Under the pieces are notes generated by a model. That model saw only the letters and a list, made by a program, of their open reading frames with translations. It ran no database searches and was not told the DNA's origin. A stretch of 64,000 nt of DNA from Chrysomallon squamiferum. Lineage: Eukaryota > Mollusca > Gastropoda > Neomphalida > Peltospiridae. Below are positions 1 to 18,012 of this stretch, in pieces. Numbering within the stretch: position 1 is the first letter of the stretch; every line of letters starts with the position of its first letter. The DNA lies in the NCBI GenBank assembly GCA_012295275.1, contig CM022673.1:27099761-27163760 (forward strand), given 5' to 3'. The translations under genes and the position numbers were made by a program.

Positions 1-974
1 AGTAATAAACACTTTTCATGTTTGGACAAAACTGCTTTGACAAAATAGAATAAATCTAAGATCAGTACTAACTCGCCTGAAAATTATATCGTTACTAAAC
101 AATAGTATGACATAATAAACAAAAGATTAAATTATCGTTTTTTTTTTTTTTTTTTTTTTTTTATCGGTTCAGAAGATTTGATTTATTTCGATATAGTTAC
201 TATACTACCTGGTATAGCTTCTTTTTTTTATTATTATTAATGTTTTTCTTTTTATTTTGTTTTAGGAGTTTGCATTTACAGTTTTTCTTTACTATTTAAT
301 TATTGTTAGCACACAAACACGGCGAGAAATAAGAATTATATTAAAAGTATATAATTAGTGAAACGGATTTTAAATTTATTTGTTTATTTTGATAGTGTAT
401 CTTTAATACACACAATCCTATTCCACAGCAGCACATGTTAATCAGATAACCCATTAAATGATTACACAGACTGTCGCGTATAATTCAGGTAACAACAATG
501 CATGTGTATAAGATTCTCAAAAGATTATTTCCGAGTGGATTACAACTATTATTTATAAATGGTTACTATACATCTTGTAAAACTGGCATATTTGAATACC
601 AGTGAAATATAAAAATATTCCTTATATTTATTACGGTTTATATAACGTCGGTCATATTAGCAAACAGTAATAAACGATATAAAACTTGACATCGAAAGGG
701 GAAAAAAAAAAAAAAAAAATGTATTGCAAACGAAACACCTGATCTCGCTGTCACAGAGCTAGCTCGTGATAACTGACGCCTTTCAACTTTTAGTGGGTGT
801 TACTTTTATTCATGAAGGGAGGAGCTAATTTCTAGATTGGCACAAGATGGACGTCGACACATAAGCCTTTTTGCGAAGGTTAATAAGGTTAACATTTTTT
901 TCTTTTTTCCCATGCCAGAATATTATTAAAATTTCCAATTAATGAAGAAATTTAACAAAGCAAAAAATGATTTA

Positions 975-1022
<48 letters not shown>

Positions 1023-1093
1023 CAGTATAAATGTAAGCAATTATTACTCGTTATTTTAATTAATTAATTTTATTTAAATTCACTTGCTTTAAT

Positions 1094-1150
<57 letters not shown>

Positions 1151-1634
1151 TCTTTCTTTAAATTGGTTATAGAACAAAATCTAAAGTTTGTCTTCTTAAA
1201 ATTATTTGAACTTGTGCATTTTTTATATACAATGGATAATGGCTTGTTAAAATAATTCAAAAAATTAATGAATGAATATTTTGAGTAGCAGCTAAATGGT
1301 TACATATAGATAGCTGATCCTGATATACAATACTCAACTAACAACCTCTTGCTCATTCCTTTTAATATGTAAATATAACAACAACACATCAATTCTGACA
1401 ATCATTTTAATGCAATCAAAACATAAAACAAAGATTTCATTTGGGACATTTTTCATGAGCAGTTTTATACAAGTTAAAAATAAAATTTACAGAAATTTTC
1501 AAGAATTTTGTTTATAGGTAGCTAGCATGAAATAAATTATACCTACTTTCAGAAAATGTTTAATGTAAATACAATATTTCTTTTTTCTTTTTTAAAATTA
1601 ATTCCTCTTCGGGAAAAAACAAATACATACATAC

Positions 1635-1700
<66 letters not shown>

Positions 1701-3464
1701 AATTTTATTTAATGTATTTCTTACAAATAAATCCTACAGACTCTTTATACAATGTCCATCAGTGCATAATTGACCTGAATGTTTTGGTCACATCTTGTTG
1801 ATATCATTAAATAACATTTAAGTGACTGAAAACATTATTCATGACAAAAGGCCACTGGATGACAGCATTGTTCAGTGATATCTCTATCAATATCCATTTT
1901 AAAATACAGCAAAAGATGAGAAAACGAATAGCAAAATCACAGACCACTGATATAAATTTAATATTTCAGTTTTGTATGTTGAATGGTAAGAAAGAGTAAT
2001 AAAAAATATATATGTGCTGTACTTAAACATTTACATACTAATTTCTACAGATATAAACATATTAATAAAAAAAATAAAAATAAAAATAAAACCCCCTAAA
2101 ACCCATGCATTAAAACCAAATAATTATCAATTTAAGCACTGAAAAAAGATTTTAAAAATAATTTTTGTCGAGGATTTTCAAACTGAACTGATATATAATG
2201 CATTCACTTCTTTATTTATAAACTCGTTGTTTTAAACCAGCTAACTAAATTAAGCAAAAATAATTTTTAAAAATCTGCTGAACAAATATAATTTTAAGAA
2301 TTTGTAACTTAATTAATATAGTAAAACTATTTCTTAAAAATTAAATAAATAAATAAATTAAATAAAATGCATTAAATTATCTCCCTTTCATCCTTTTCTA
2401 CTTTCTAAGATTATAATCTCCTGGAATTTTCTAGTAAATTTTCTCTCTATTAATTTGTCTTTATTCTTGTTGTTAGGTGGCAGGAAAACAATACTTAATC
2501 AGTTATTATTTTTGTATTAATGAAAAATGTCTTGCCATCCAACAACTACCAGGTGACAAAATATAAATATGTGTCTTTAACAGAAATAACAAAAATACAT
2601 ACACCCTTACATATAATTAAAATTCTTTAGTCAGCTCCAAATGACAATAAATTCAAGTGAAAAGCACCATAATGTTATTCAGCCCCAAGAATACCTTTAA
2701 ATAGGCGACCCTAAGTAAATTTTAAAAATTTATTGTCAATAATGTATGACATTCCCAAAATGTTAATTTTGTTGGTTACAATTTCCTTTGTTTAGCTGGT
2801 TCTGTTCATTTTTTTTTGTTCATTATCATTCTTTCATTTTTGAAATTTTATTAAAAAAAAAAAAAATAATTTTATTATTCATTCCTTCTTTCATTTAAGC
2901 AATTTATCAAATAACATTAAAAAAGCTATAAGCTAATTTTGGGAACAAATATGAAATACTGAATATTTAGACTAACAGTAACACCATTCTGTTTCTTTAC
3001 TTATAGCAAGCTGTGTTAAAGTCAAATTTCATATTTTCAACCTACAAAGTTATAATTTAAAACACCACACAGTATGAGTATTTAGATGTAACTCAGTAAT
3101 AAAATGGTTTTAAAACAATGGTTGTCAATTTAAAACGACCACCAAAGTGACAGAGAACGTGGTTAATAAAATATCTTATGTGCAACAAATGGCAGCATAA
3201 TAACTTGTTAAAAAAACGAAAACAAATTAAAATAAACAATTTTCCATCTTCCATTCCATTTTTACATCAAGACTGATCTTACTACAGATTTGTTGAGACC
3301 GAAAATGGAATACTTTTTTCTTCCTTATTTTCTTACATGGGTTGCTTCCTCCATTATTTTGTGAGCATCACTTTCTGTCCATCATGTTCACCAGTCACAG
3401 TTGAGCAGTGTTATGATGGATGTGTGATGTAATGAAGATGATTTCAATCTGGTAATAACTTTTT
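1..3464. other. Intergenic, no gene seen
   Basis: No exon with recognisable protein similarity was found on either strand. The open frames here are short and consist of low-complexity translations such as poly-I or poly-CV from microsatellites. It contains (AAT)n near 976-1022, (TTA)n near 1097-1150, (TG)n near 1637-1698 and many A/T runs. A slightly more GC-rich patch at about 735-890 could be a promoter or exon of a gene to the left, but nothing in it is diagnostic. The part from about 3200 to 3464 is probably ZCCHC17 3' UTR or flank. Confidence 0.6.
3241..3329. repeat. Inverted-repeat arm A downstream of ZCCHC17 stop
   Basis: This stretch is, in reverse complement, about 85-90 percent identical by eye to 4618-4706 inside ZCCHC17 intron 6. 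Shared blocks include AGTATTCCATTTTC, AACAAATCT, TAGTAAGATCAGTCTT and AAAATGGAATGGAAGATG. The element has internal inverted termini (ATTCCATTTT and AAAATGGAAT), so it looks like a small MITE-like palindromic element. It lies about 135 bp past the ZCCHC17 stop, probably in the 3' UTR. Confidence 0.75.
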
Positions 3465-8296
<4,832 letters not shown>

Positions 8297-8480
8297 TTTG
8301 CAAGTGATCAGTAATAGCAATATTAACCCATTATTTGAAATTGTTCAGACTTGGAAAAACTCCTATATTTAGAAATTATGGATTTCACAGGTCTGAACCG
8401 AATGAAGGGAGATAACTCTCTTATCATACATTTTCACATTAACATAATTGCGTTCAGTTTGGTTTTGCTAGCTAAGTATA
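8297..8480 (-). promoter_or_regulatory. Probable ZCCHC17 5' UTR and promoter region
   Basis: This is the sequence directly upstream of the ZCCHC17 start codon, placed by position only. No TATA box or initiator can be called with confidence. A short near-palindrome (GGGAGATAACTCTC, about 8407-8420) is present; I have the impression that such short motifs are common in molluscan genomes, but cannot verify it. Confidence 0.3.
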
Positions 8481-10085
8481 CGAAACACTGACAAAATATT
8501 TTAATTTTTATTTCTTTATTTATTCATTTATTTATTATAAAATTGTACACCTAGAGTTTTGCATACATTAGAGAAGAAATGAAAGCAGAAATTTATTTTT
8601 TATCTTTATTTTTTTTCTTTCATTATAGTTTATCAATAGTAATACAAAATAAATAAATAAATAAAATTACAAGGGAAAAGGTACCGGAAAGAGTACATAT
8701 GAGCTAAACAAAAACCCAAATTCATAAAAACTTAGACTTAACTGATTACTAGATGGTGGTGTATTCTAATTCTTACCATTTTCAATTTTCTTCATAAAAG
8801 ATACCAAAACAAAGATACTTGAAAAACATTTTAAATTTAAATTGTCTTCTTTGGTATCAATAACAAACTTTTTATTTAAATGATAAACAATATCTATAAT
8901 TATGTTTAAAAAATTAAATGAATATTTCCACATTCTGGAAAATGTTTCGTTCCAAAAGAATGCTAAAAAAAGACAACACAAGACTAAGAGTAGTTAAAAA
9001 AAGTTTTTATTAAAATGAATGACCATGTACACATACATACATTCAGTATTCAATTATTATTTTACAGCACAATAACATTATTATTATTATTTTACACATT
9101 CTCCCAGTGTTGAAACAAAACAGCCATAATTTGCTCTTTTTTTTTTTTTTTTTTTAAAAGAAGAAAATAAAGAAACTGAACAGAAGTAAGAATTATTCTT
9201 CCACAATATTTTGTTTTGTTTTGTCTTAACTGAAATGAAGACAAAATATGATAAGAAAAGAAAACCTAATCATTATTTGCAAGGAAGACCTCCCCCCCAG
9301 CATCAATTTTTCCAAATTCCATTATAAAGAATATGTTGTATATGGTTTTAAATAAATGTACATATATTTCTTTTTTAAATACTACATTATAAAGTGATAA
9401 ATATATTTGCCTGTAAGTATATAATCAGATATAAATTAAAAATATATTATTTATTTTAATCTGTAACATCAAGTATTTTTTTCATAATGAGTAAAGAAAT
9501 TACTTTTTTTATGTCTATGGGTGAGAATGTATGTATATGTGAGTGCATGTGTGTGTGTGTGTTTATATAGTATTTTTAATAGTCATGCAGAATATAAATT
9601 TCAAGGTATAAAATACATAATAACATAAAAAAATAATAATAATTAAAAAATTAAATCTTTGAAATGTTCTTCTGCATACTAATAGCAAGAATTAAATGAT
9701 ATAAGCCATTTGCTTATAAACAGAACAAACTAAAAACAAACCTTTCAGCAATTATCTACAAATATAATTATAGCTTTATCACAAACGTTTGATTGTTTTT
9801 TCTCAGTGCTACCAACCAGTTAGCTGTAGGCTTATTCTTTCATAATACTACTGATAGCACTAATATAATTACAATATGGCATCACTGCCAAACAAAGTGA
9901 CATTTGATTTAACCTCAGCAACACAGCCTAACAAAATTATCAACAGAGCTACAATAGTTTTTGAAAATTAAAAAAAAAAATCAAATAAAAAATTGAGTCT
10001 TTGACAAATATGTCTTGTATTAATTTAACAGTATAAAACATGGTGCTTATCTAAAGTTCATTTTGCAAAAAAAGAAAAAAGTTTA

Positions 10086-10136
<51 letters not shown>

Positions 10137-12677
10137 GTTAGGAAAGCACTTTTTATTACAACTGAAATATGTAACTATATCAATATAAGTTTTAGTGAAT
10201 AAGGAAATTCATTATGTTGCAGGTTGCTGTATACCTGCAATGTAATACTAATGAAAAAACTTGTTCATGTTGACAAGTCAGTGTTGCTAGGAAATATCAA
10301 AATAAAATAAAAATAATAATCATAACAGCAGCGGTTGAACATTTCTGTTCCTTTGGTAGTCATCAAGTCATTTTATAACATGCCATTTCAAGAATAATGA
10401 ATAAAAAGACCCAATATAAAAAGTAATATCCAAAGCTGGTCAAATTACAAATACGACTTCTTTTGGCAAAAAATACTTATTCCATTACTTCTATATTTAA
10501 CATATTTTAACATTGTCATATACAAATTTAATAAAATCAGCTGCAAACCTAAAATTTCAGTTTATTTTCTCTGATTTTTTTTTCATATTTTTCAACAGCA
10601 CCTTTGTTTAAAACTAATGAAAAGAAAAAGAAAATATTGATTATTTGCTGTAGTAATACTGTACAAAATCATACATCTCTTTAATTAAAAAAAGTATAGA
10701 TTTAAAAATATGTTGAGATACTTATACATTAGTTGTGTATGTAGTATGTATAACATTTTCTTTTCAATTAATTCAAGAAAAATATAGACAGAATATGAGA
10801 CAAGATTCACATATATGAATTAATCACTTTTATAGTATTGTAGAAAATTAGGTTATCAAGAATGTCTTTTTAACAAATATCAGAAAAAGAACGAAAATGA
10901 GGAAAATATATAGATGGTAAATGAGATGAAATTTTTATTCAAATGGAATTATGTTACTTTTGTAATGTTCTGTTTTCAAATCAAGACAAAGAGAAAAACA
11001 AAGATGGAAAATGAAATTTCTGAATGTCATGAATTACTTTTTTTCAGTACTGTACAAAAATGAGGTATAGTGTTGGACATGTACGACATGACAACATCAC
11101 ATGCTTCAACAGTTCACACATTTCATTCTGTGATGTAAACAAGTGTACAACACACTGGCTGGCAAGTCAACTGTCATTTTAATGTATTGCATGATTGCAC
11201 AAAGAAATAAAAAAAGAAAAGAAATTGTAACACACTAGCCCAGCAAATTAAAACAGCAAAGCATGAACAAAACTAAAATAATGCATGTTTACTACAACTG
11301 TAGCAGAGTCATATGAGCTCAACAATTAATGAAATATATGAAAAAAATAAATGGAATGTATTACTTCTATATATATATAGATATATATCACTCAAGACAC
11401 ACAGTGGATATGAATATTATGAAAATAGTTAAGAAAAAATCATTTGCAGATCTAGCAAATGAAACCTAAATTTTCATGTGTTTAATGAATAAACGGATAT
11501 GATGCTGGTAAAACTCAAAGATACATTCTTTTCTTTGCAAGTTTCAATCAAATTTCTAATAACTTAAAAATAACAGCTTATGTCAAGTATTGCACAAGAT
11601 TCAGTAATGAAAGTATTTACATGATGAAGGCAAATGTAATTATAAATGGCAGTTTTTAACTGATATACTTAACACCACTTATTATCTATAACAACCTTTG
11701 CAATCAAAAACTCCTCCATGACCCCAAAAGAAAAATAATAATGCCTGTGAACTATAGTTAATTCTATTTTCTTTTTATTTGCTTTCTGCTAATTTTGTTA
11801 ATGATCTCGTTAACAGCAATAAGAATACAGGTATTTTTAAATCATTTTATCTCTGATTACTGTATATAATCATGAAACCAATTTTTTTCAAGTCATAGAC
11901 TAAAGAGCTATACTGAAAATAACTTCAGCATCATCAAGTGGAGAGTTTATAAGAAAACAAAAGGGAGACTACTGAATAAAATGAAATGAAAAAACAAAAC
12001 AAATAGAGATTGAAGTCTCAGTATATAATCTGTTAACTGCATATAATATTAATACACTATATTACTGTGATAAAAAAAAAAAGAGAAGCTTTTTGTGGTT
12101 TTGTACTGACTTCTTGACTAGAACTAAGATTGTGGTTGCAAAATTGTGTCACATGTACCTTTGTGAAAAATACTGTTATCTGTACAACATTTATTTAATT
12201 AAGACAAGACAACAAATAGCACCAGATAAAAGCAAACAAAGAAAAACGAATGCAGATTTCTACATAAGCCGTAACAGCAACATAATCAGACATATTTTTC
12301 TATATAAAAAAACAAAACCAACATTCTTTCGTGGAATGCATTCTTAATATCTTTCAGATCTGTTCTTACAACATTCCATAAAGCTTTGAGCAAGATTATT
12401 CCAAACATACTGCTCAGTCACACAAACATTAACTTTTTTGTTTTTTTAATGTTTCTTAAAAAAAAAAAAAAATAAAAAAAAAATGCTATGTATAGCACTC
12501 TGTAATGGAATGTAATAAAAAAACACATTTTGTCATTTCATAATTCTCATTCGGAACAAAACGACTGATTAAAAATGCCCATTCATTATTACAGTATTTT
12601 TTATAAAAAAAAAGAAACAAAAACAAGTGAAAACAGATAATAAAAATGGAGTCTCTTGGTTCTAATGTGAAGATTTG
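8481..12677. other. LNX 3' UTR and/or intergenic, no coding exon seen
   Basis: About 4.2 kb between the ZCCHC17 promoter side and the LNX stop codon. It contains no recognisable exon. It is AT-rich with a (TG)n at about 10095-10134 and scattered homopolymers. Part of it must be LNX 3' UTR, since LNX is transcribed leftwards into it. Several TTTATT words (AATAAA on the minus strand) occur, so the polyadenylation site cannot be chosen by eye. Confidence 0.5.
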
Positions 12678-15600
12678 TCAAACAATGGTGCCAGGCCAGG
12701 AGACAACCACCAGCGTCACTGCACCGTGAACGTGTTTGAGGATCTCCACGGCCTTGCTGTGAGTCACTGACTGCAGGCTGTGTTCATTGACGTTCAGTAT
12801 CATGTCTCCACACCTGAAACAAAACAAACACAACAGTGCAATTATCATAAAATGAAAAATAATACGAATATACACATTAATCTTTCTAACGCAAGTGTAA
12901 TAATTCCCCCGAAAAAAAAATAATAAAAAAAAAAGAAAAAAAAAAGAGAAAATAATTAATTGTACATCCCTACACACCAAACAAACATAAATTCTGTTTA
13001 ACACTTCTCAACTGTTGTAATTTCATCAAAAATTAAATAATACATACATGTTAATGCAGTATTCAAAACCATGTTAGTATACGTTCAAAATATAAAACGA
13101 CAATGGTATTATTAAAGATGATGACATATTAGTTCAAATACTTTGTAAATGTGTTTGTCAGGAAATGCTGTAATTGCCACAAGCAAAATATCAAACAGAA
13201 CATTATTTCACAATGTTTATTCTACCAGCGAAATATACACAAGTATTAATAATAAATGATAAAAAAAATTATTAACAGGTTAAACAAATTTTATATTAAT
13301 AATTATAAACTTAGTAAAAGCAGGTAAAAAGATAATAATAATAATAATAATAATAGTAGCAATAATAATAACAGCAATAATAATAGTAATAACAACAATA
13401 ATAATAAAATAAAGAATAATAAATAATAATAACAATAATAGTATAACAATAATAATAATAGTAATAATAATAACAATAATAATAATAATAACAACAATAA
13501 CAGTAATAATAAATAATAATATAACAACAACAACAATAAAAGTACACACTTGAGCCTGGCATCAGTTGCTGCCGATGTTCCTGGTACGATGGATTTGATG
13601 AAGATTGGAAGTGAGCCGTGGCTGCTGTCTGTGCCACCCACTATAGAGAAACCAAGACTACCACTGGGACTACGCAGCAACGTGATCGACTTGTACAGCT
13701 GACACATTCTGAAAACACAAAACAGACGTTTACATCTGAGACATTCCGAAAACACAAAACAACATTTACATCTGTCTGACACATTCTGAAAACACAAAAC
13801 AGACGTTTAGATCTTACACATTCTGAAAACACAAAACAGACGTTTAGATCTGACACATTCTGAAAACACAAAACAGACGTTTAGATCTTACACATTCTGA
13901 AAACACAAAACAGACGTTTAGATCTGACACATTCTGAAAACACAAAACAGACGTTTAGATCTGACACATTCTGAAAACACAAAACAGACGTTTAGATCTG
14001 ACACATTCTGAAAACACAAAACAGACGTTTAGATCTGACACATTCTGAAAACACAAAACAGACGTTTACATCTGACACATTCTGAAAACACAAAACAGAC
14101 GTTTATATCTGACACATATGCTACAATACAATCACATAATCTATATAATGAAATCATATACACAATCACATTATTATTATTTTTTGAAAAAGAAAAAAAA
14201 GATGTATGTCTATAAATTTCATTAGAAATTTTCTATCTTTTTTGTATCACAAAAATGACATTAAGAAATTTAAAAAACAAGAATAATCAGCAATGTACTT
14301 CAATATTAAAATTAGCTCAATTTCTTAAATTTATATTTAAACATTTTATTTTAACATGTTTCTTTTTTAAATGATGATAATCGTCTCCTACTTTGGCATT
14401 TTAAGCCAGAAGAGCCAGGATGGAACGAAGTTGTCAAGATTCGTGGAAGTCTCTGGTCCCTCGATGATCTTCAGCATCAACAACTTGGTCTCAGCCTGAA
14501 TCTTCAGCTGGTTAACAGCTTCAGCGTGCGTCAAGTGCAACAAACTTGTCCCACCTATAGACAGCAGAACATCACCTTTCTGAAGAGTTAAAAAATAATA
14601 ATAAAAAGGATTTATTAAAAAAATTAAATAAAAAATAAAAATAAAAATTCAGTACCTTTTAATATTGTGAACTATGAATTATGAACTATCCACAATAAAA
14701 AATTTTTCTGAACAAACAAGTTTTATTTTGTATTTTAAATATTAAATAAAGTAACATATGCTAACCTTAACTTGGCCAGTTCGACCAAGACAACCAGATG
14801 AATTTATGTTGGTGATGTAAATTGGTGTGTCACCATGGAAACTGGACACCCCCCCAGCAACACTGATACCAAGGCTCTCTGCAGGATTCTATAAATAATA
14901 ATAATTTTGTTAATATGCATATTTTAAAACATTAATATATATATAATATAGATAGATAGATTATAGATAAAGAACTAGACATAACTATAGATATATAGAT
15001 ATAGATATATACAGATATAGATATAGTTATAGAGATAGAGATAGACAGATAGACGTTATTAGAACAACACTGATAAATATGTACCAGTTAAGATTTTTGC
15101 TTTATTCGTTACCTTGACAACAGTTATAAGTCTCTCGTTGCATTTTCTGCAAAGAGGAGACTCAGGAATATCACAGTTGAAGCTAGCACCAGTTTTCACA
15201 GGGTCGGATGAGGTAGATCGGATTATGTCAGGTGTCTGAGGGCGGCTTGTTCGAGAGATCACAAACTGAACTTTGTCTGGAATAGACTAACAACAGAGAA
15301 GAAACATCATTAAAATTTAACAATTAAATATTTCAGGTCTTAATGCTTCATGTTAATATACACCTATTGAGCAGAGTTTTTCTTATAACTAACAGGAATC
15401 ATGGATATTTTGAGACTAATAAATAAAGCCCACCATTAGTCTTAAATAAAGATAGTGATCCTGATCATCCTTAAAATTAATGGTAACTATTCTGAAAATA
15501 AATAAAGACCACCATTATTCTTATTAATGGTAACTATTCTGAAAATAAATAAAGACCACCATTATTCTTAATAAAGGTACTGATCCTGATCATTCTTAAA

Positions 15601-16372
15601 ATTAATGGTAACTATTCTAAAAGTAAACAATGACCACAGTAATTCTGTCAGGTATTAATGAGCATGAAAATTTAACACTGACCACTGACACTGATTTTCA
15701 AAACATTTCTATAATGCGAGGCATTTCTGAAAATTAACTGAAACAGTGACTCTGAAAATTAATTCACCATGATCATTTTGAAACAATGACTACAAACACA
15801 CACTTAAAAGTGTGGTCAACTAAAAATGAACAATAAAAACGGTGCAACCAAGCAGTACACCAACCTGTATAATTTGTGCAGCTTGCTCCTGTGTGCCATA
15901 CGACACATCCTGGCCGTTGATCTCAAGGACACGGTCATCTGGTTTTAAGCGTCCATCATAGGCAGCAGTACTACAAGGGACCAAACTGAGAATGTACACA
16001 CCTGTTCCACTTCTGAAATACAAAAAAAAAACAGTCTTTGAAATATAGCATGTAAAATTTTAATATCTTATTTTATCTGTGTAGATGGATACAAAAACTA
16101 TAATGTAAAATGAAATAAAGTAAAGAAGAGTTTTGAAATATTAATTTGCAGTTGTCTCCAAATTTCTCTGAAGACTGTTAAAAGGTGCATATGAACTAAA
16201 ATTCTTTGTTTTGCTTTAGGTGTGACTAAGGTACTAACACACTTGCTAAAGAAGGTCACAAATCATAAACTTTCTTACCTCTTGCCAACAAGTTTTATTC
16301 CTAGCTGCCTGTTTTTCATTTTGGTTAAGGTTATTTTCAGAATTTCTGCAAAAGAAAACAAAACTGATGAAA

Positions 16373-16407
<35 letters not shown>

Positions 16408-17119
16408 ATCTTCCACATATTACATATTTTTATCCTTGTTGTCTTTCTATTCACTACATTATTCTGTAAATCTGAAAAGAAGATGTGTCTTCAGTGTGAT
16501 GGACATTATTTCCAGAACAAAACAAGTTTCATTATAACAAAAAATAACAAACAATTCACAAGCTTCTTACTAAAATAAATAAATAAATTAAAAAACGGTG
16601 GAAAAAAAAATATATAAAAATATTTTGAACCACCTATACAATTACGAAAGCAAAAATACATTAAAATGTTTGTGTGAAAATACATGTGTTTGGCTCTTAC
16701 CTTCTTTTTCAATGGGCCTGACTTCCTCGGCTCTCTCTCTGTAAACTGTGAGGCGACAGACAGGAAAGTACTGAGCTAAAGCATTGCGGGACTGATAGTG
16801 TGTGGCTTGAGTCAAATCTTCACCATTCACCTGCAAGTTAAATTTGGTAATATTTTGTTTGTTGTTTTGAAAAAATAGATTTATTAGAATATTTGTATTA
16901 CTTTAAAAAAAGAACATATTCCTGTTGTTCGTGACTGTGAGAAAATGTTAACATAAAATATTCAGCTAGACTCAGTTGGGTAACATTCATAGATTTATTT
17001 TTAAAATTTTATTAATTATTATTTTAATGAGACATCAACTCATGCAAATGATATTACTGGAAATCTACCCACCATAAAATAGCAGTAGTTTATGATTTTA
17101 ATTAGTCATGTGTTTCATG

Positions 17120-17160
<41 letters not shown>

Positions 17161-17966
17161 AATATAATACTAAAACATTATTACACATCAAAAAATCATC
17201 TCAACAGATAGTCTTTATCTGTACTTAATAAACAACCTTCTTGTTTCTTTTGCTTATTTACTAAAAACAAAAATTACAATAACAACAGTAATAGTAACTA
17301 CAACAACAACACATACTTCTAAAATTTGATCCCAGGTAACAGTCGGCCATCTTGATCGACGATGCCTCCTTTGATAATTTCCTGAATGACAATACAAATC
17401 AAGGGTGTGTCACATCCTCCGACAATACTGATACCCAAGTCATAGTTTGGCCTGGCTGCTTTGTCTTCTGGAGGTCTCTGAATCTCAATTGTGGAAACTT
17501 CTCCATCCAGAACAGGATTCTTACCTAGTTAGAAAAATAAAGTGGAATATGTCTGTTTACAAACTAATGCAATATTTTAGATTTTTCGTGAATAATGATT
17601 TCTGTGCTTAATTGGTTTCAAGACGTTGATAAAATAAAATTTTAAAATGGACAAAAACAACCAAAAAAAGAATAAAACAACAAAATTAAATAAAGAAATA
17701 AATAAAAGCAATAAAAAATAACATTTTATGCTTATATTATTTTATTTATCAATATTAACATTATTATGGTTACTTTTATGTTTATTATTTAGGGAATTTA
17801 ACAAAAATAAATACAGAAATCAATAACAGCCTCTCATTTTTTATCTTTTTTTTTATTTTTTTTTTTTTTTTATTACAGAAGAATAAAAATAGGAAACTAA
17901 AAGGAAATCACTAAATATTTTGCAAAAATTCAAACAGCTCTAAAGACAGTGGTAATTATCCAAAAC

Positions 17967-18012
<46 letters not shown>

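Noticed and set aside
13303-13797. Long minus-strand open frame of 164 codons
   Set aside because: Only the exon 11 PDZ4 part is real. The rest is a Leu/Ile/Tyr run from (AAT)n after the donor, and exon-edge minisatellite sequence before the acceptor.
13701-14116. CRISPR-like array
   Set aside because: The copies are directly tandem with no unique spacers, in a eukaryotic intron.
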